From: an uncultured Anaerovibrio sp.
GTDB lineage: Bacteria; Bacillota; Negativicutes; Selenomonadales; Selenomonadaceae
NCBI GenBank assembly: GCA_934203205.1
Contig: CAKPYV010000006.1
Span: 26,965-90,964, forward strand
Reading direction: 5' to 3'
Length of the DNA stretch: 64,000 nucleotides
Below, piece after piece: positions 38,227 to 47,599 of this stretch. The position numbers were made by a program, and so were the translations under genes. The first letter of the stretch is position 1. Each line of letters opens with the position of its first letter. The notes beneath the pieces are model-generated. The model saw only the letters and a program-made list of their open reading frames with translations, had not been told where the DNA came from and made no database searches.

Positions 38227-40842
38227 TTATTTCCTATCCTCCAAAATATACTGCTGAGGAATGTTCTTTATAAACCTGCACACCGCATGCTGTCTTTCCG
38301 CCACAGAGGTAAGAAAAAGTCGTCGTCTGGCTCTAGTAATAGCCACATAGAACAATCTGGCTTCCTCCGTTACATTGTCCTTTTTCAGGGCAATTTTCGT
38401 AGGAAAAACTCCCTCCTGTAAACCAGTTAGAAAAACAGTATCAAATTCCGAGCCCTTAGCCTGATGAATGGTAATAATCGGAATCTTGGGATGCTCCTTT
38501 AGCATCAAATCCAGCTCCGTATCAGACATAGCAGTCAAACGCAAAAATTCCTGCAAAGCATCATAGGTATCCTCCTGAACCACCCTATCTGGCAGCTGCA
38601 TAAGCTCCCGACTATAGCGCACTAGCTGGCGCAGATTTTCCAGACGTGGCTCCTCCTTGGCATAAAAGCTGTTGATTCCCAAGGACATAATCACCTCTAC
38701 CACCAGCTTAGGCAGAGGCAATGCCTGAATTTTTTCTCTCATTTCCCCAAAGGTTTTGGCCAAGGGACCAAATAAATTTACATATTTGCTGAGATAGCTG
38801 CGGCGAATATCCCTATCTGGCAAAATATTTTCCCTTACAGCATGAAGCAAAATTTCTCCCGTAGCACATATATCATCAAAGGCATCATGGGATGATTTGT
38901 GCTGCACATGAAAAACCTCTCCCAAATATTCCAGCTTGTAATTGGACAGCTGAGGATAAAAACGGCGGTAAATATCCAAAGTATCATAAAAGGCCGGTAT
39001 GTCCAAGGACGGCAATTCCAACCGTCTCAGCTGGCTAGCCAATATAGTCAAATCAAAAACCACATTATGGCCTACAATGACACTTCCCTGAGCAAATTCA
39101 CAAAAGCCCTGCAGTGCCTCACTAGGCTCTACACCGTTTTCCTGCAAATAGGCATCACTAATATGATGTACCTGCTCTGACAGGCCAACGGATTTTCCCG
39201 CCCGAAGATACCGGACAAATCTAGCTATTTCCTGTCCCTGCAAATCCACCTTAATGGCGGCAATCTGGATAATTTCATCTCTAGCCGTATCCAGTCCTGT
39301 GGCCTCCACATCAAAAACCACCACCTGGCCACACTCCAGCTGCCGCAGCAGCATTTCGTATGGCTCTGCATATTTTTGCGTAGAAGGATGAAGCAAATCC
39401 GTAATCCTGATACCTGCCTTTTGATATTCCTCAGACTGAATTTTGGCAATAGTAGCTGGGCCAATACGGCGACCAAAACGCTTCAGAAGTCTCAACATAC
39501 TGCTGCTATCCTGGGGATTAATCAACAGCCGCAAAGCCGCCACCACATCCTTGATTTCCTGCCGACGAAAAAATTTGAACTCATCCACCAGCATAAATTC
39601 CAAGGGAAAATCCTGCTGCTCCCTCTGACCAGCCTGATACTGCTGCCGTCTTTGCTCCATAATCTGAACAAAGGCTTTGGATAATTCCTTGGCATACCAA
39701 TTAGCTCTAGTCAAAATACACACCTTGGCCAAATCCTCTGGCTGAAGCTGCTGCAGCTTTTCATAAATCCAGCTAGCCTCCACCTTGGTACTCCACAGGG
39801 ATTTATGTACCACCAGCTCCCCTGGGGTACTATTCACAGGCACTGCATCCTCAGGAAACAAACCTGCTACCTGCTGAGGAAAGGTATTCTTCAAATAACC
39901 AAAACCCGCCAACAGCAAATTAGCCGTTGACCGATAGTTTTCATTAAACACCACCAGTCTAGGCTTGTAATCCTTGACATAGCTCTGATTGATAAAGGTA
40001 GGATCTGAGCCTCGCCACTCATAAATGGTCTGAAAAATATCTCCACACAGAAGAAGATTACTGTTGCCAAACATTCTCGTCAGCAGACTATATTCCAGCC
40101 GGCTAATATCCTGCACCTCGTCTACACACCAGAACCTGAACCTATTCTGCCATGCTTTAGCCACCTCATCCTGCTGTAGCAGCCTATAGGCTTCATTGAT
40201 TAAATCATTGAAATCCACCGCATGATTCTCTCGTAGCATATCATCATACTCCTTGAGAATCTCACCACAATGAGCATCAAAAATCATCAAAATATTTTCA
40301 AAGCCTTTGGCTGCATCTGCCAAACGTTGAGGATTTTTGTCCTTCAACCGCAATATTACCTGCTCATAATCTTCCTCTGGATGCTGGGAGAAAAGATTAT
40401 ACTCTCCCCTATATTCCTTCACCAGATTAATCAGCTTCTGGAACAAACTTGCCTTTTCGCTACTAACATATTTCAGATTAGCAATCAATTCCAAGCAATC
40501 CGTTTCGTCAAAAACCCCAAAATCCCCAAAAATATCGCTATCCTGCCTAGCTGCCCAGCGCAGAATTTCATAACAAAAACCATGAATTGTCTTAACCATA
40601 ACATCCACCGCAGATCCTCCAGCTATGGAATTAATACGGTCCTTCATTTCATTACAGGCCTTGTTAGTAAAGGTCAAACAGACTATTTCCTCTGGCTTAG
40701 CCAGCTTTTTGTCCAATATATTTTCAATTCTGTAGGCAAGAGTATTGGTTTTGCCTGTACCAGCTGAAGCCAGAAGCAGAATATTCTGCTTCAGCTCCTT
40801 TGCTACACTTTGCTGCTTTTGATTCAAGCCATGAAATTCCAT
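38227..40842 (-). CDS. UvrD-like helicase with inserted DnaQ-type exonuclease
   Basis: 871 residues. SF1A helicase motifs: QKQQSVAKEL, Walker A ASAGTGKTNTL (about 26-36), FTNKACNEMKDR, Walker B CVDEVQDIS, GDIFQTIYEWRG, ENYRST, and near the end TIHQAKGSEFDTVFL and FYVAITRARRRL. Inserted at about 508-667 is a complete DEDDh exonuclease: VVFDVEATGLD, IVGHNVVFDLTIL and SSHDAFDDICATG carry the four acids and the His. Such fusions are known but uncommon. It would unwind and degrade DNA 3'-5'. The downstream aminotransferase starts only in the next unit; the two stops/starts lie close on the same strand. Confidence 0.88.
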   Translation of the reverse strand: MEFHGLNQKQQSVAKELKQNILLLASAGTGKTNTLAYRIENILDKKLAKPEEIVCLTFTNKACNEMKDRINSIAGGSAVDVMVKTIHGFCYEILRWAARQDSDIFGDFGVFDETDCLELIANLKYVSSEKASLFQKLINLVKEYRGEYNLFSQHPEEDYEQVILRLKDKNPQRLADAAKGFENILMIFDAHCGEILKEYDDMLRENHAVDFNDLINEAYRLLQQDEVAKAWQNRFRFWCVDEVQDISRLEYSLLTRMFGNSNLLLCGDIFQTIYEWRGSDPTFINQSYVKDYKPRLVVFNENYRSTANLLLAGFGYLKNTFPQQVAGLFPEDAVPVNSTPGELVVHKSLWSTKVEASWIYEKLQQLQPEDLAKVCILTRANWYAKELSKAFVQIMEQRRQQYQAGQREQQDFPLEFMLVDEFKFFRRQEIKDVVAALRLLINPQDSSSMLRLLKRFGRRIGPATIAKIQSEEYQKAGIRITDLLHPSTQKYAEPYEMLLRQLECGQVVVFDVEATGLDTARDEIIQIAAIKVDLQGQEIARFVRYLRAGKSVGLSEQVHHISDAYLQENGVEPSEALQGFCEFAQGSVIVGHNVVFDLTILASQLRRLELPSLDIPAFYDTLDIYRRFYPQLSNYKLEYLGEVFHVQHKSSHDAFDDICATGEILLHAVRENILPDRDIRRSYLSKYVNLFGPLAKTFGEMREKIQALPLPKLVVEVIMSLGINSFYAKEEPRLENLRQLVRYSRELMQLPDRVVQEDTYDALQEFLRLTAMSDTELDLMLKEHPKIPIITIHQAKGSEFDTVFLTGLQEGVFPTKIALKKDNVTEEARLFYVAITRARRRLFLTSVAERQHAVCRFIKNIPQQYILEDRK

Positions 40843-40844
40843 TT

Positions 40845-42038
40845 TTATTTACCATATTCTGCAGCCAACTTCTTAAAGGCTGGCAAGGAACGGCGAATGG
40901 TATCCTCCTTGATACAGTACGCAGCTCGGAAATAACCAGGGCAACCAAAATCAGAGCCAGGCACCAGCAGCAAATCGTATTTCTTGGCCCGCTCACAGAA
41001 AGCTCTATCATCTGCCTCCAAAGCCTGTGGGAACAAATAGAAAGCGCCCTGTGGTTTCTGACAGCTAAAACCAGCCTCCAGCAAGCCATTATACAGCAGA
41101 TTGCCATTGCGTTCATAGGCAGCAATATTGGATGGCTCATCCACACAACGTGCCACCACCCGCTGAAACAGAGAGGAAGCATTAACATGTGTCAGGACTC
41201 TGGCCGCACCAGCAATAGCACCATAAATCATGTCAAAATCTGCCACTTCATCAGGCACAGCAATATAACCAATACGCTCACCTGGCAGGGACAAGGACTT
41301 ACTCCAGGAATAACATACCAGTGTGTTTTTATAATACTTCGGAATATAAGGAACCTGCAGGTTCCCATAAACCAGCTCACGATATGGCTCATCGGAGATG
41401 ATAAAGATAGGATGACCAAATTCCTGAGACTTGACCTCCAGAATATTTGCCAGCTTTTTGATAGTTTCCTCAGAATAAACAACGCCACTAGGATTGTTGG
41501 GGCTGTTAACAATTACAGCCTTGGTCTTTGGACTAAGCATTTCCTCAAATTTATCAAACTGAATCTGAAAATTCTCCGTATTGGCAGGCACCACCTTCAG
41601 CTTGGAACCTACAGATTCCACGAAACAGCCATATTCTGGGAAATATGGGGCAAAGGTAAGGAACTCATCGTTCGCCTCATCCTCATGGAGAGCCTTGAAG
41701 CAAATAGTAATGGCCGCAGCTGCACCACTGGTCATAAAGAGATTTTTACCAGCAAAATTAGTGCCAAAACGGCGGTTAATGCTTTCGGCAATGGTCTGAC
41801 GAACCTGGGGATCACCAGGAGCAATTGTGTAACCGTGGAGAGTACAGCTATCCACAGTATTCAGAATATCTATAATCGCAGTTTTTACAGCCTCTGGCGC
41901 AGGTACATTAGGATTGCCAATGGAGAAATCATAAACATTTTCCTCCCCAACCTCAGCGGCTCTTTTTCTGCCATATTCAAAAATCGTGCGAATAGTAGAT
42001 TTTTTTGTACCTAAGGTATGCATTTTTTCTGAAACCAT
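40845..42038 (-). CDS. PLP-dependent aminotransferase, class I (AspC/AlaT-like)
   Basis: 397 residues from ATG at 42038 (MVSEKMHTLGTKKSTIR), the family's usual start; AAAGGA is nine bases upstream, while the ATG six bases earlier is too close. NSPNNPSGVVYSEE, SDEPYRELVYG and the PLP lysine in CYSWSKSLSLPGERIGY are clear. Annotated in related genomes as aspartate or aromatic aminotransferase. It is upstream of the helicase gene (2 bp gap), so both may share a transcript. Confidence 0.92.
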   Translation of the reverse strand: MVSEKMHTLGTKKSTIRTIFEYGRKRAAEVGEENVYDFSIGNPNVPAPEAVKTAIIDILNTVDSCTLHGYTIAPGDPQVRQTIAESINRRFGTNFAGKNLFMTSGAAAAITICFKALHEDEANDEFLTFAPYFPEYGCFVESVGSKLKVVPANTENFQIQFDKFEEMLSPKTKAVIVNSPNNPSGVVYSEETIKKLANILEVKSQEFGHPIFIISDEPYRELVYGNLQVPYIPKYYKNTLVCYSWSKSLSLPGERIGYIAVPDEVADFDMIYGAIAGAARVLTHVNASSLFQRVVARCVDEPSNIAAYERNGNLLYNGLLEAGFSCQKPQGAFYLFPQALEADDRAFCERAKKYDLLLVPGSDFGCPGYFRAAYCIKEDTIRRSLPAFKKLAAEYGK

Positions 42039-42179
42039 TTTCATCCATCCTTTATTATAAATTTTTCATAAACAAAACGATAAGGAACAAATTCCCCTGT
42101 CTAAACGAGCAAACAAGATGTCCAACTATGATTATACAACAATCCCTGAAAAATAGGTAGGGCGATTCTATTTTCATAG

Positions 42180-42329
42180 CTAAAACCATATTACACTCTC
42201 ACCTTTATTCACCACTCTTTTCGCAGCAACCGTCACTTCATCAATTTCTTTTATCAATCCATCAACTTGCTCTTTGCCATCAACATAGCCATGAAATACA
42301 ATTACAATTTCAAACAGTCCCTTAATTAT
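42180..42329 (-). pseudogene. Decayed reading frame, no start
   Basis: A 49-codon minus-strand frame preceded by TGA, encoding LFEIVIVFHGYVDGKEQ, LIKEIDEVTVAAKRVV and ending ESVIWF. Normal amino acid mix suggests real former coding sequence. AAGGAG occurs about 30 bases upstream, out of frame. Family unknown. Confidence 0.35.
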
Positions 42330-42443
42330 TCACTTTTGTATTTTTAACTCCTTAGATTCAGTAATAGCTCTTTATCTTACATTCTAAAATAATTCAATCG
42401 ACGTACAAGCTAATGTTTTATAAAAATATACAACATGCTTATT

Positions 42444-42642
42444 CTATTTTAGGCAAAGCATATTTGCTGACAACAAATTTTCGCAATTGGTAAAGTTATC
42501 CAATCTATATTTCATTCGAAATTCTTTTGTGTATGGATCATCTCAAATGCAATATATTGTGCTGAGTCATTTCACTATACTTCGCAATATTACTATCAAA
42601 TATCTTTTTATCAACATAATCTGAAATCAAATACTTCTCACT
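42444..42642 (-). pseudogene. Decayed reading frame in two frames
   Basis: Minus strand: EKYLISDYVDKKIFDSNIAK then, after one frame change, DDPYTKEFRMKYRLDN and LLSANMLCLK before a TAG at 42444-42446. Looks like one former gene with a frameshift and lost 5' end. Family unknown. Confidence 0.35.
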
Positions 42643-42740
42643 TTATAAAAAGATATAAATGCAAAAAAGTCGCAGAAAAAGCAGGAAAAAAATTTATATA
42701 TAGAATTGTATACACATAACTAGTATTTGGAGGGATTTTT

Positions 42741-43423
42741 ATGTTTTGTCATAAATGTGGTGCAAAATTATTAGAAAATGCAAAGTTTTGTAGACAGTGC
42801 GGAGAAAAAATTATAGATATTTCAGATGATGATTTACCAGTCAAAAATTTAACAAGTATTGTATGCAAAGATCAACCATGCAATGAAATTGCAGACAATA
42901 GTAATACAATAAAAATAACAATATCCCAAAAACAAATTCTCTAAAGCCAACAAGTATAACGAAAAAAATAATACCTATCATCATTAGTATAGTTCTAATG
43001 ATCACTGTTTTTATGATAAAAGGACGTATACACTCTCAGAAAATAGCCACAAATCCTTCTCAAGTTCAAAATTTTCAAGAAGTAACACCCAAAAACAATA
43101 CTACAATTTCCGACAAGAATACATCATCCATAAATGAAAGTTTTTCACAATATTATATGCAGTTAATTTCTTCAACATTAACTCTATCTTCTCCTGAAAC
43201 GCTAACGGACAAACCACCCATAAATTATGGAGAATTGGATTCATATATACAGAGTAAAGTATATAAGGAAGGTATTGGCGATTATATAATTATTAGTATT
43301 GCAGGAGCTTCATTTGATGCTGAGAAATTGACAAAAGCTACCGGAAATAAATTCATACCCAATATAGATGGCGCTGTGCGTAATTATTTAGATAATATAA
43401 AAAATAGTGTACCGCATCAATGA
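42741..43423 (+). pseudogene. Zinc-ribbon plus TM protein, frameshifted
   Basis: ATG at 42741 with GGAGGG upstream starts MFCHKCGAKLLENAKFCRQCGEK, a four-Cys zinc ribbon, and stops at 42944. One base earlier in phase (a base lost near the A-rich 42905-42935) the reading continues through a transmembrane helix (KKIIPIIISIVLMITVFMIKG, positions ~42955-43020) into a polar external domain ending NSVPHQ at 43423. Zinc ribbon, TM and extracytoplasmic domain is a common architecture. Restored length about 225 residues. Followed at once by an IS256 remnant. Confidence 0.65.
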
Positions 43424-43431
43424 ACACGGAT

Positions 43432-43955
43432 AGGATATACTATAGATAAATGACGATTTTGCCATTCTTCAATTCTTGGAAGAAGCTTGTCCGTGATATC
43501 AGATACCATTCCTTCGCTTACTTCAAAACCATAGATATCTTCTATCGTCTCTGAAATTTGCCGTGTGGTCATTCCTTTTGCATACATGGAAATGATTTTA
43601 TCATCAATCGAGAGATGTCTTTCTGGCGTTTTGGAAGCACCTGAGGTTCAAAAGAACTCTGTCTATCTTGAGGAACATCAACCTCAAATTTACCATATTT
43701 ACTACGAACAGTTTTTTGCTTTGTCCCATTACGATAGTTAGGTTCACTGGATCTTTCGTAACGATCATAGCCAAGATGATTATCCATTTCTGTTTAAAGC
43801 ATATCTCGAATCGTTCCGGACAAAAGACCTTTTAATGCCTCCTGAATATCGTCAGCAGATTGAATATCATACTCCTGAAGCAGTCCCTGAATGAGATTTC
43901 TCTTTCCTTCTGTCATTGGTTTTTGTTTGTAAACTTCTTTTTTTCTTTTTGCCAT
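43432..43955 (-). mobile_element. IS256 (mutator) family transposase remnant
   Basis: Minus strand from ATG at 43955 (AGGAGGTC upstream): MAKRKKEVYKQKPMTEGKR, a TAA at 43794-43796 in place of a codon, then DNHLGYDRYERSSEPNYRN and KTVRSKYGKFEVDVPQD, typical of IS256-type transposases. A frameshift near 43595 leads to IDDKIISMYAKGMTTRQIS and an IEEWQNRHLS end. The catalytic DDE half is missing. Possible IS end lies in 43990-44040, inferred only. Confidence 0.85.
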
Positions 43956-44124
43956 AATAAAAGACCTCCTATGATTTTAATATTTTATCATAGAAGACCA
44001 TTATATTGTATAATTTACAGAAATTTCTTCACAGGCTCATAACTCTTGTCATTTCTGATACATTTCTACAGCTTTTATATACTGCTATTCTCCAGTATTC
44101 ACTCACATACTTAATCTTACTGGG

Positions 44125-44150
44125 CCGATAAGGTTATATAACCTTGTCGG
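44125..44150. terminator. Hairpin in decayed region
   Basis: CCGA-t-AAGGTTA-ta-TAACCTT-g-TCGG, then ACTATTTCTTTA. Terminator-like on plus. The surrounding 44042-44412 has no intact gene. Confidence 0.5.
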
Positions 44151-44184
44151 ACTATTTCTTTATTGATTAGAATCTAGTGCATCA

Positions 44185-44337
44185 TTAGTATTGCTCCCCA
44201 TATTCCTCTACAACATTTAGCCAATTAGCATATTTTTCATTTAGACTGGTTGTACTACTTTATTGCCCTGTACTATGTTTTGCGCTCCCTTCTTCCACTG
44301 TGTTTATTGTAAATTTCCCTGATTCTTCGGTACTCAC
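44185..44337 (-). pseudogene. Decayed frame with internal stop
   Basis: Minus strand GTG at 44337 gives STEESGKFTINTVEEGSAK, a TAA, then in the same frame SLNEKYANWLNVVEEYGEQY and a stop. Reads like a coding remnant with one nonsense codon. Family unknown. Confidence 0.25.
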
Positions 44338-44412
44338 CCTTGATATTTAGCTATAAACTCTCCACGCTAAGATAACCTTGACTTATATATCTTTTATATT
44401 TTAACAATTTGG

Positions 44413-44449
44413 ATAAAAGTAAAAGATGACGGGGAAAATCCCCGCCATC
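44413..44449 (-). terminator. Terminator after the carboxyltransferase gene
   Basis: Minus strand GATGGCGGGG-atttt-CCCCGTCATC followed by TTTTACTTTT. Confidence 0.85.
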
Positions 44450-44477
44450 CAGTAAATCATATAATGTTTTGCTCTGA

Positions 44478-45962
44478 TTAGAGGCGACCGTTCTTCTCGA
44501 AGAAGTCCAAAGCAACCTGTGGGAACAGAGCGTAGGAGAGAACATCCTCCTCTGGAATCTCGTCCAGAACCTTGGCAATCTGAGAATCACGAACCTGCTC
44601 GTAAATATCAGCATCTACACTTGCCAGGCTAGCCTTGATGGAAGCCAATTTCTTCTCAACCTTTTTAGCAGCCAGTTCCTTGCGGAAATCAGCCATCTTA
44701 GGTGCCTTAGCGTCCTCAACAGCACAGTCAGTAATCATTTCCTCTGGCTTAATCTTCATAGCAGCCAATACCTCAGGCTTAACTGGCTTTGGAGTCTTAC
44801 CGAACTTGCCACGAGCCAAATCACGAACCTCATTAGGAACCATAGAGTAACGAGGCTGGCCATTAGCCTGCATAATTACGTTCATAGTAGCCATAGTACC
44901 AACAATCTGAGAAGATGGAGTTACCAATGGAGGGAAGCCCAAATCCTCACGTACACGAGGCATCTCATCCAGCAGCTCCTGATACTTGTCAGCAGCGCCC
45001 ATAGCCTTCAACTGATTTACCAAGTTGGACAACATACCACCAGGAATCTGGAAATCCAGAACCTTTGGATTTACATCGAAGTAACCAGGCAGGTTGAATT
45101 CCTTCATGATATCTTTCTTTACCTGCAGGAAGTGCTTAGCAATAGGATCCATAGCCTGACGATCCAGCTTGGTGTCTCTCTCAGTGCCTTCCAGAGTAGC
45201 TACGATGGTCTCAGTACAAGGCTGAGAAGTATCATTTGCCAGTGGGGACAATGCACAGTCGATAATATCAACGCCTGCTTCAATAGCCTTCAGATAGGTC
45301 ATGGAACCAAAACCGGAGGTATAATGGGTATGCAGCTCGATTGGCAGATCTACAGCAGCCTTCAGTTTGCGAACCAAATCCTCAGCAACATAAGGCTTCA
45401 GCAAACCAGACATATCCTTGATACAGATGGAATGAACACCCATCTCCTGCAATTCCTTGGCCAGCTCTACGAAAGTCTCATTGGTGTGGAATGGGCTTAT
45501 AGTATATACCAAGCAGCCCTGTACATGTGGCTTTTCCTTAGCCTTCAATGCAGCATCAATAGCGGTACGCAGATTGGTAACATCGTTCAGCGCATCAAAA
45601 ATACGGAATACACCAACGCCATGCTCAGAAGCCTTTCTTACGAAAGCACGAACCACATCGTCAGAATAATGGTTGTAGCCCAGCAGATTCTGGCCACGCA
45701 GCAGCATCTGGATAGGAGTATTCAGATGTGCCTTCAAGGTGTCAAGGCGCTCCCAAGGGTCCTCATTCAAGAAACGCAGGCAGGTATCATAGGTTGCACC
45801 GCCCCATGCCTCAAGAGCATTGTAACCGATTTTGTCCAAAGCAGAAAGCATTGGCAGCATCTGCTCGGTACGCATACGTGTTGCCAAAAGGGACTGATGA
45901 GCATCACGCAATACGGTTTCGGTAATCTTTACAGGACCAAAATTTGTTGCACTAGTGGACAT
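44478..45962 (-). CDS. Biotin-dependent carboxyltransferase subunit (OadA / transcarboxylase 5S / PycB-like)
   Basis: 494 residues from ATG at 45962 (AAGGAG upstream). HMGL-like TIM barrel with ITETVLRDAHQSLLATRM, WGGATYDTCLRFLNEDPWERL, the metal-binding LHTHYTSGFG and the IKDMSGLL lysine, followed by the conserved PYC_OADA domain (IPGGMLSNL, FPPLVTPSSQIVGT). It ends YALFPQVALDFFEKNGRL, without the usual Pro/Ala linker and biotinyl (MKM) domain. Catalyses carboxyl exchange between oxaloacetate/pyruvate and biotin. The biotin carrier must be separate. A strong promoter lies upstream. Confidence 0.85.
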   Translation of the reverse strand: MSTSATNFGPVKITETVLRDAHQSLLATRMRTEQMLPMLSALDKIGYNALEAWGGATYDTCLRFLNEDPWERLDTLKAHLNTPIQMLLRGQNLLGYNHYSDDVVRAFVRKASEHGVGVFRIFDALNDVTNLRTAIDAALKAKEKPHVQGCLVYTISPFHTNETFVELAKELQEMGVHSICIKDMSGLLKPYVAEDLVRKLKAAVDLPIELHTHYTSGFGSMTYLKAIEAGVDIIDCALSPLANDTSQPCTETIVATLEGTERDTKLDRQAMDPIAKHFLQVKKDIMKEFNLPGYFDVNPKVLDFQIPGGMLSNLVNQLKAMGAADKYQELLDEMPRVREDLGFPPLVTPSSQIVGTMATMNVIMQANGQPRYSMVPNEVRDLARGKFGKTPKPVKPEVLAAMKIKPEEMITDCAVEDAKAPKMADFRKELAAKKVEKKLASIKASLASVDADIYEQVRDSQIAKVLDEIPEEDVLSYALFPQVALDFFEKNGRL

Positions 45963-46047
45963 ATAAAACATCTCCTTAAACATAAAATATACTTACTTTA
46001 TAACCCCGAAAAACTCCAATGTTACCCCTAACAATCTCTATAAATCA

Positions 46048-46076
46048 AGTATAAGGTCTTTGGATTTTATTGTCAA
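46048..46076 (-). promoter_or_regulatory. Promoter of the carboxyltransferase gene
   Basis: Minus strand TTGACA (46071-46076), 17-bp spacer, TATACT (46048-46053), 85 bp before the ATG. The rest of the 355-bp gap to the DUF896 gene shows nothing recognisable. Confidence 0.65.
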
Positions 46077-46317
46077 CAAAAACTATAAATAAGAATTATT
46101 TTTTCATAATTTGTATAACAAATCATCTCTTTGAAAGAACAAAATTTCAATTGTGTCAAAATTAAAACATATCCGTGCCCTATTAGCACAGAGAATTAGT
46201 TGGTCTTTACTCTAAAAGTCCTAATAACAGCAAAATATCAAATTATTTCAAGAGTGACATAACTTTTTATTTTTTTAGAAGCCATCACAGCTTTATATTA
46301 CTTGGCAAAACTTACTA

Positions 46318-46497
46318 TTAATCAACCTTATCTACAATTTCTATTCTATCCAGCACATTTTTCATATTCTCTCGAAAGCCTACCAGATAAGCCTGACGCA
46401 GCTCTGCCTGGCGTTCCTTTTCCTCTGGAGTCAGTCCTAATGACCGTTGCTTTCTTGATAATTCATTAATTTCATTTATCAATTCTTTTGTAATCAT
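46318..46497 (-). CDS. DUF896 (UPF0291/YnzC) small protein
   Basis: 59 residues, below a usual length cut-off. AAAGGAG precedes ATG by six bases. The sequence starts MITKELINEINELSRKQRS, then GLTPEEKERQAELRQAYL and FRENMKNVLDRI, the full DUF896 pattern: a helical hairpin seen in Bacillus YnzC. YnzC has been linked to the SOS-region operon (yneA) but its role is unclear. Upstream of this gene is the phosphatase gene on the same strand (32-bp gap). Confidence 0.88.
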   Translation of the reverse strand: MITKELINEINELSRKQRSLGLTPEEKERQAELRQAYLVGFRENMKNVLDRIEIVDKVD

Positions 46498-46529
46498 ATA
46501 TTACTCCTTTAGATTATCATCCTTACGGG

Positions 46530-46997
46530 TTAATTTTCCTCAATAGGAGGATAGCTGTCCAAAATGCCCTGGCAGCCTGCCAAAACATCCCTATAGGTTG
46601 TTTCAAAATCCCCAGTGTACCAAGGATCTGCTACCTCTCCAGCAGGTTCACCAACATAAGATAGCAAAAGTTTCACTTTGTTATCTCTGTCAAAATCAAT
46701 AATCCTGCTAATACCCCACAGATTTTCCTTATCCATAGCTACAATTAAATCGTAATAACGATAATCGTTCTTGGTCATCTGCACAGCCTGACGACTAGCA
46801 AAAGGAATCCCCTTAGCCTGTAATATGGCCTTGGTACCATGATGAATATCATGACCAATCTCCTTACGACTGGTAGCCGCAGAAGCAATTTCAAACTCCT
46901 TCTCCCGACCAGCCTTCCTAACCAAATCCTTCATAACAAACTCCGCCATTGTAGAACGGCAAATATTGCCGTGGCAGATGAACAAAATCTTATTCAT
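46530..46997 (-). CDS. Low-molecular-weight protein-tyrosine phosphatase
   Basis: 155 residues. Catalytic P-loop CHGNICRSTMAEF at the N-terminus, and the general acid Asp in VADPWYTGDFETTYRD. Dephosphorylates phosphotyrosine or small phosphate esters. AAAGGA precedes ATG. Probably co-transcribed with the DUF896 gene. Right border of core sequence before the integrated region. Confidence 0.92.
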   Translation of the reverse strand: MNKILFICHGNICRSTMAEFVMKDLVRKAGREKEFEIASAATSRKEIGHDIHHGTKAILQAKGIPFASRQAVQMTKNDYRYYDLIVAMDKENLWGISRIIDFDRDNKVKLLLSYVGEPAGEVADPWYTGDFETTYRDVLAGCQGILDSYPPIEEN

Positions 46998-46999
46998 GC

Positions 47000-47320
47000 C
47001 ATTTTCCTTTCCTGAAATGCTCTAAAACGCCCCGTTATGCCCTATTTTGCCCCATTGCCAAAGATGAGAACAACCGGACGGTTTTGTACATATTTGGCAT
47101 TTTAAGGCATTTTGAAGCATTATGTGCAGCACAGAGGTTTGCACCCCCTTTTATGCCCCTAACCCCTTGATATAGCTGGGGGTAAAAAAATTTTGCACCC
47201 CCCTAGAGTCAAGGAGGTGCATCGTTAATCTTTATGCACCCCCTTATGCTTTTATGTATAATACATATTAAAAAAATCACCAGAACAACCGTCTTAAGCA
47301 GAGCATAACCCACCTACTAT
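47000..47320. other. Intergenic stretch with repeated GCACCCCC motifs
   Basis: About 320 bp without a gene. TGCACCCCC-like motifs occur at 47141-47148, 47195-47202 and 47236-47243, and an inverted AGGAGGTGCAT at 47212-47222. Several gcccc/ggcat-type short repeats lie to the left (47030-47120). See findings. Confidence 0.6.
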
Positions 47321-47599
47321 CTAGCAGTAAAAGCAAACTTCACCGAACCTTTCTTGCCAGCGGTTAACAATATATTCTGCACGCAATTCTATCATACGCA
47401 TAATGTTTCTTAATGTATTATCTGGAATATGAGATTTGTTATGACATTTCAGGCATTTACCTGACGCAGTAATCCAGATTTTTGTGGCATTAGATGATGG
47501 CCGCCCCTCAGATACATGTACATGAACCGGCTCTAGGGGTTGGCTTTCATCCGACCAGAAGTATACCCAATAGCAACCAATCTTAAACAGCTTTGGCAT
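47321..47599 (-). CDS. DUF4160 protein
   Basis: 92 residues from ATG at 47599. Begins MPKLFKIGCYWVYFWSDE and has PVHVHVSEGRPSSNATKIWI, the DUF4160 signature (EPxHVHV), then CLKCHNKSHIP. DUF4160 proteins occur next to DUF2442-type genes and are suspected toxin-antitoxin-like modules. The start lies inside the end of the upstream gene (17-bp overlap), so translation is coupled. Confidence 0.8.
   Translation of the reverse strand: MPKLFKIGCYWVYFWSDESQPLEPVHVHVSEGRPSSNATKIWITASGKCLKCHNKSHIPDNTLRNIMRMIELRAEYIVNRWQERFGEVCFYC

Larger units (their letters stand above)
42045..42740. other. AT-rich intergenic stretch with decayed reading frames
   Basis: About 700 bp without an intact gene. Two decayed frames on the minus strand are listed separately (42180-42329 and 42444-42642). 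The remainder is AT-rich with no recognised signal. Confidence 0.6.
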
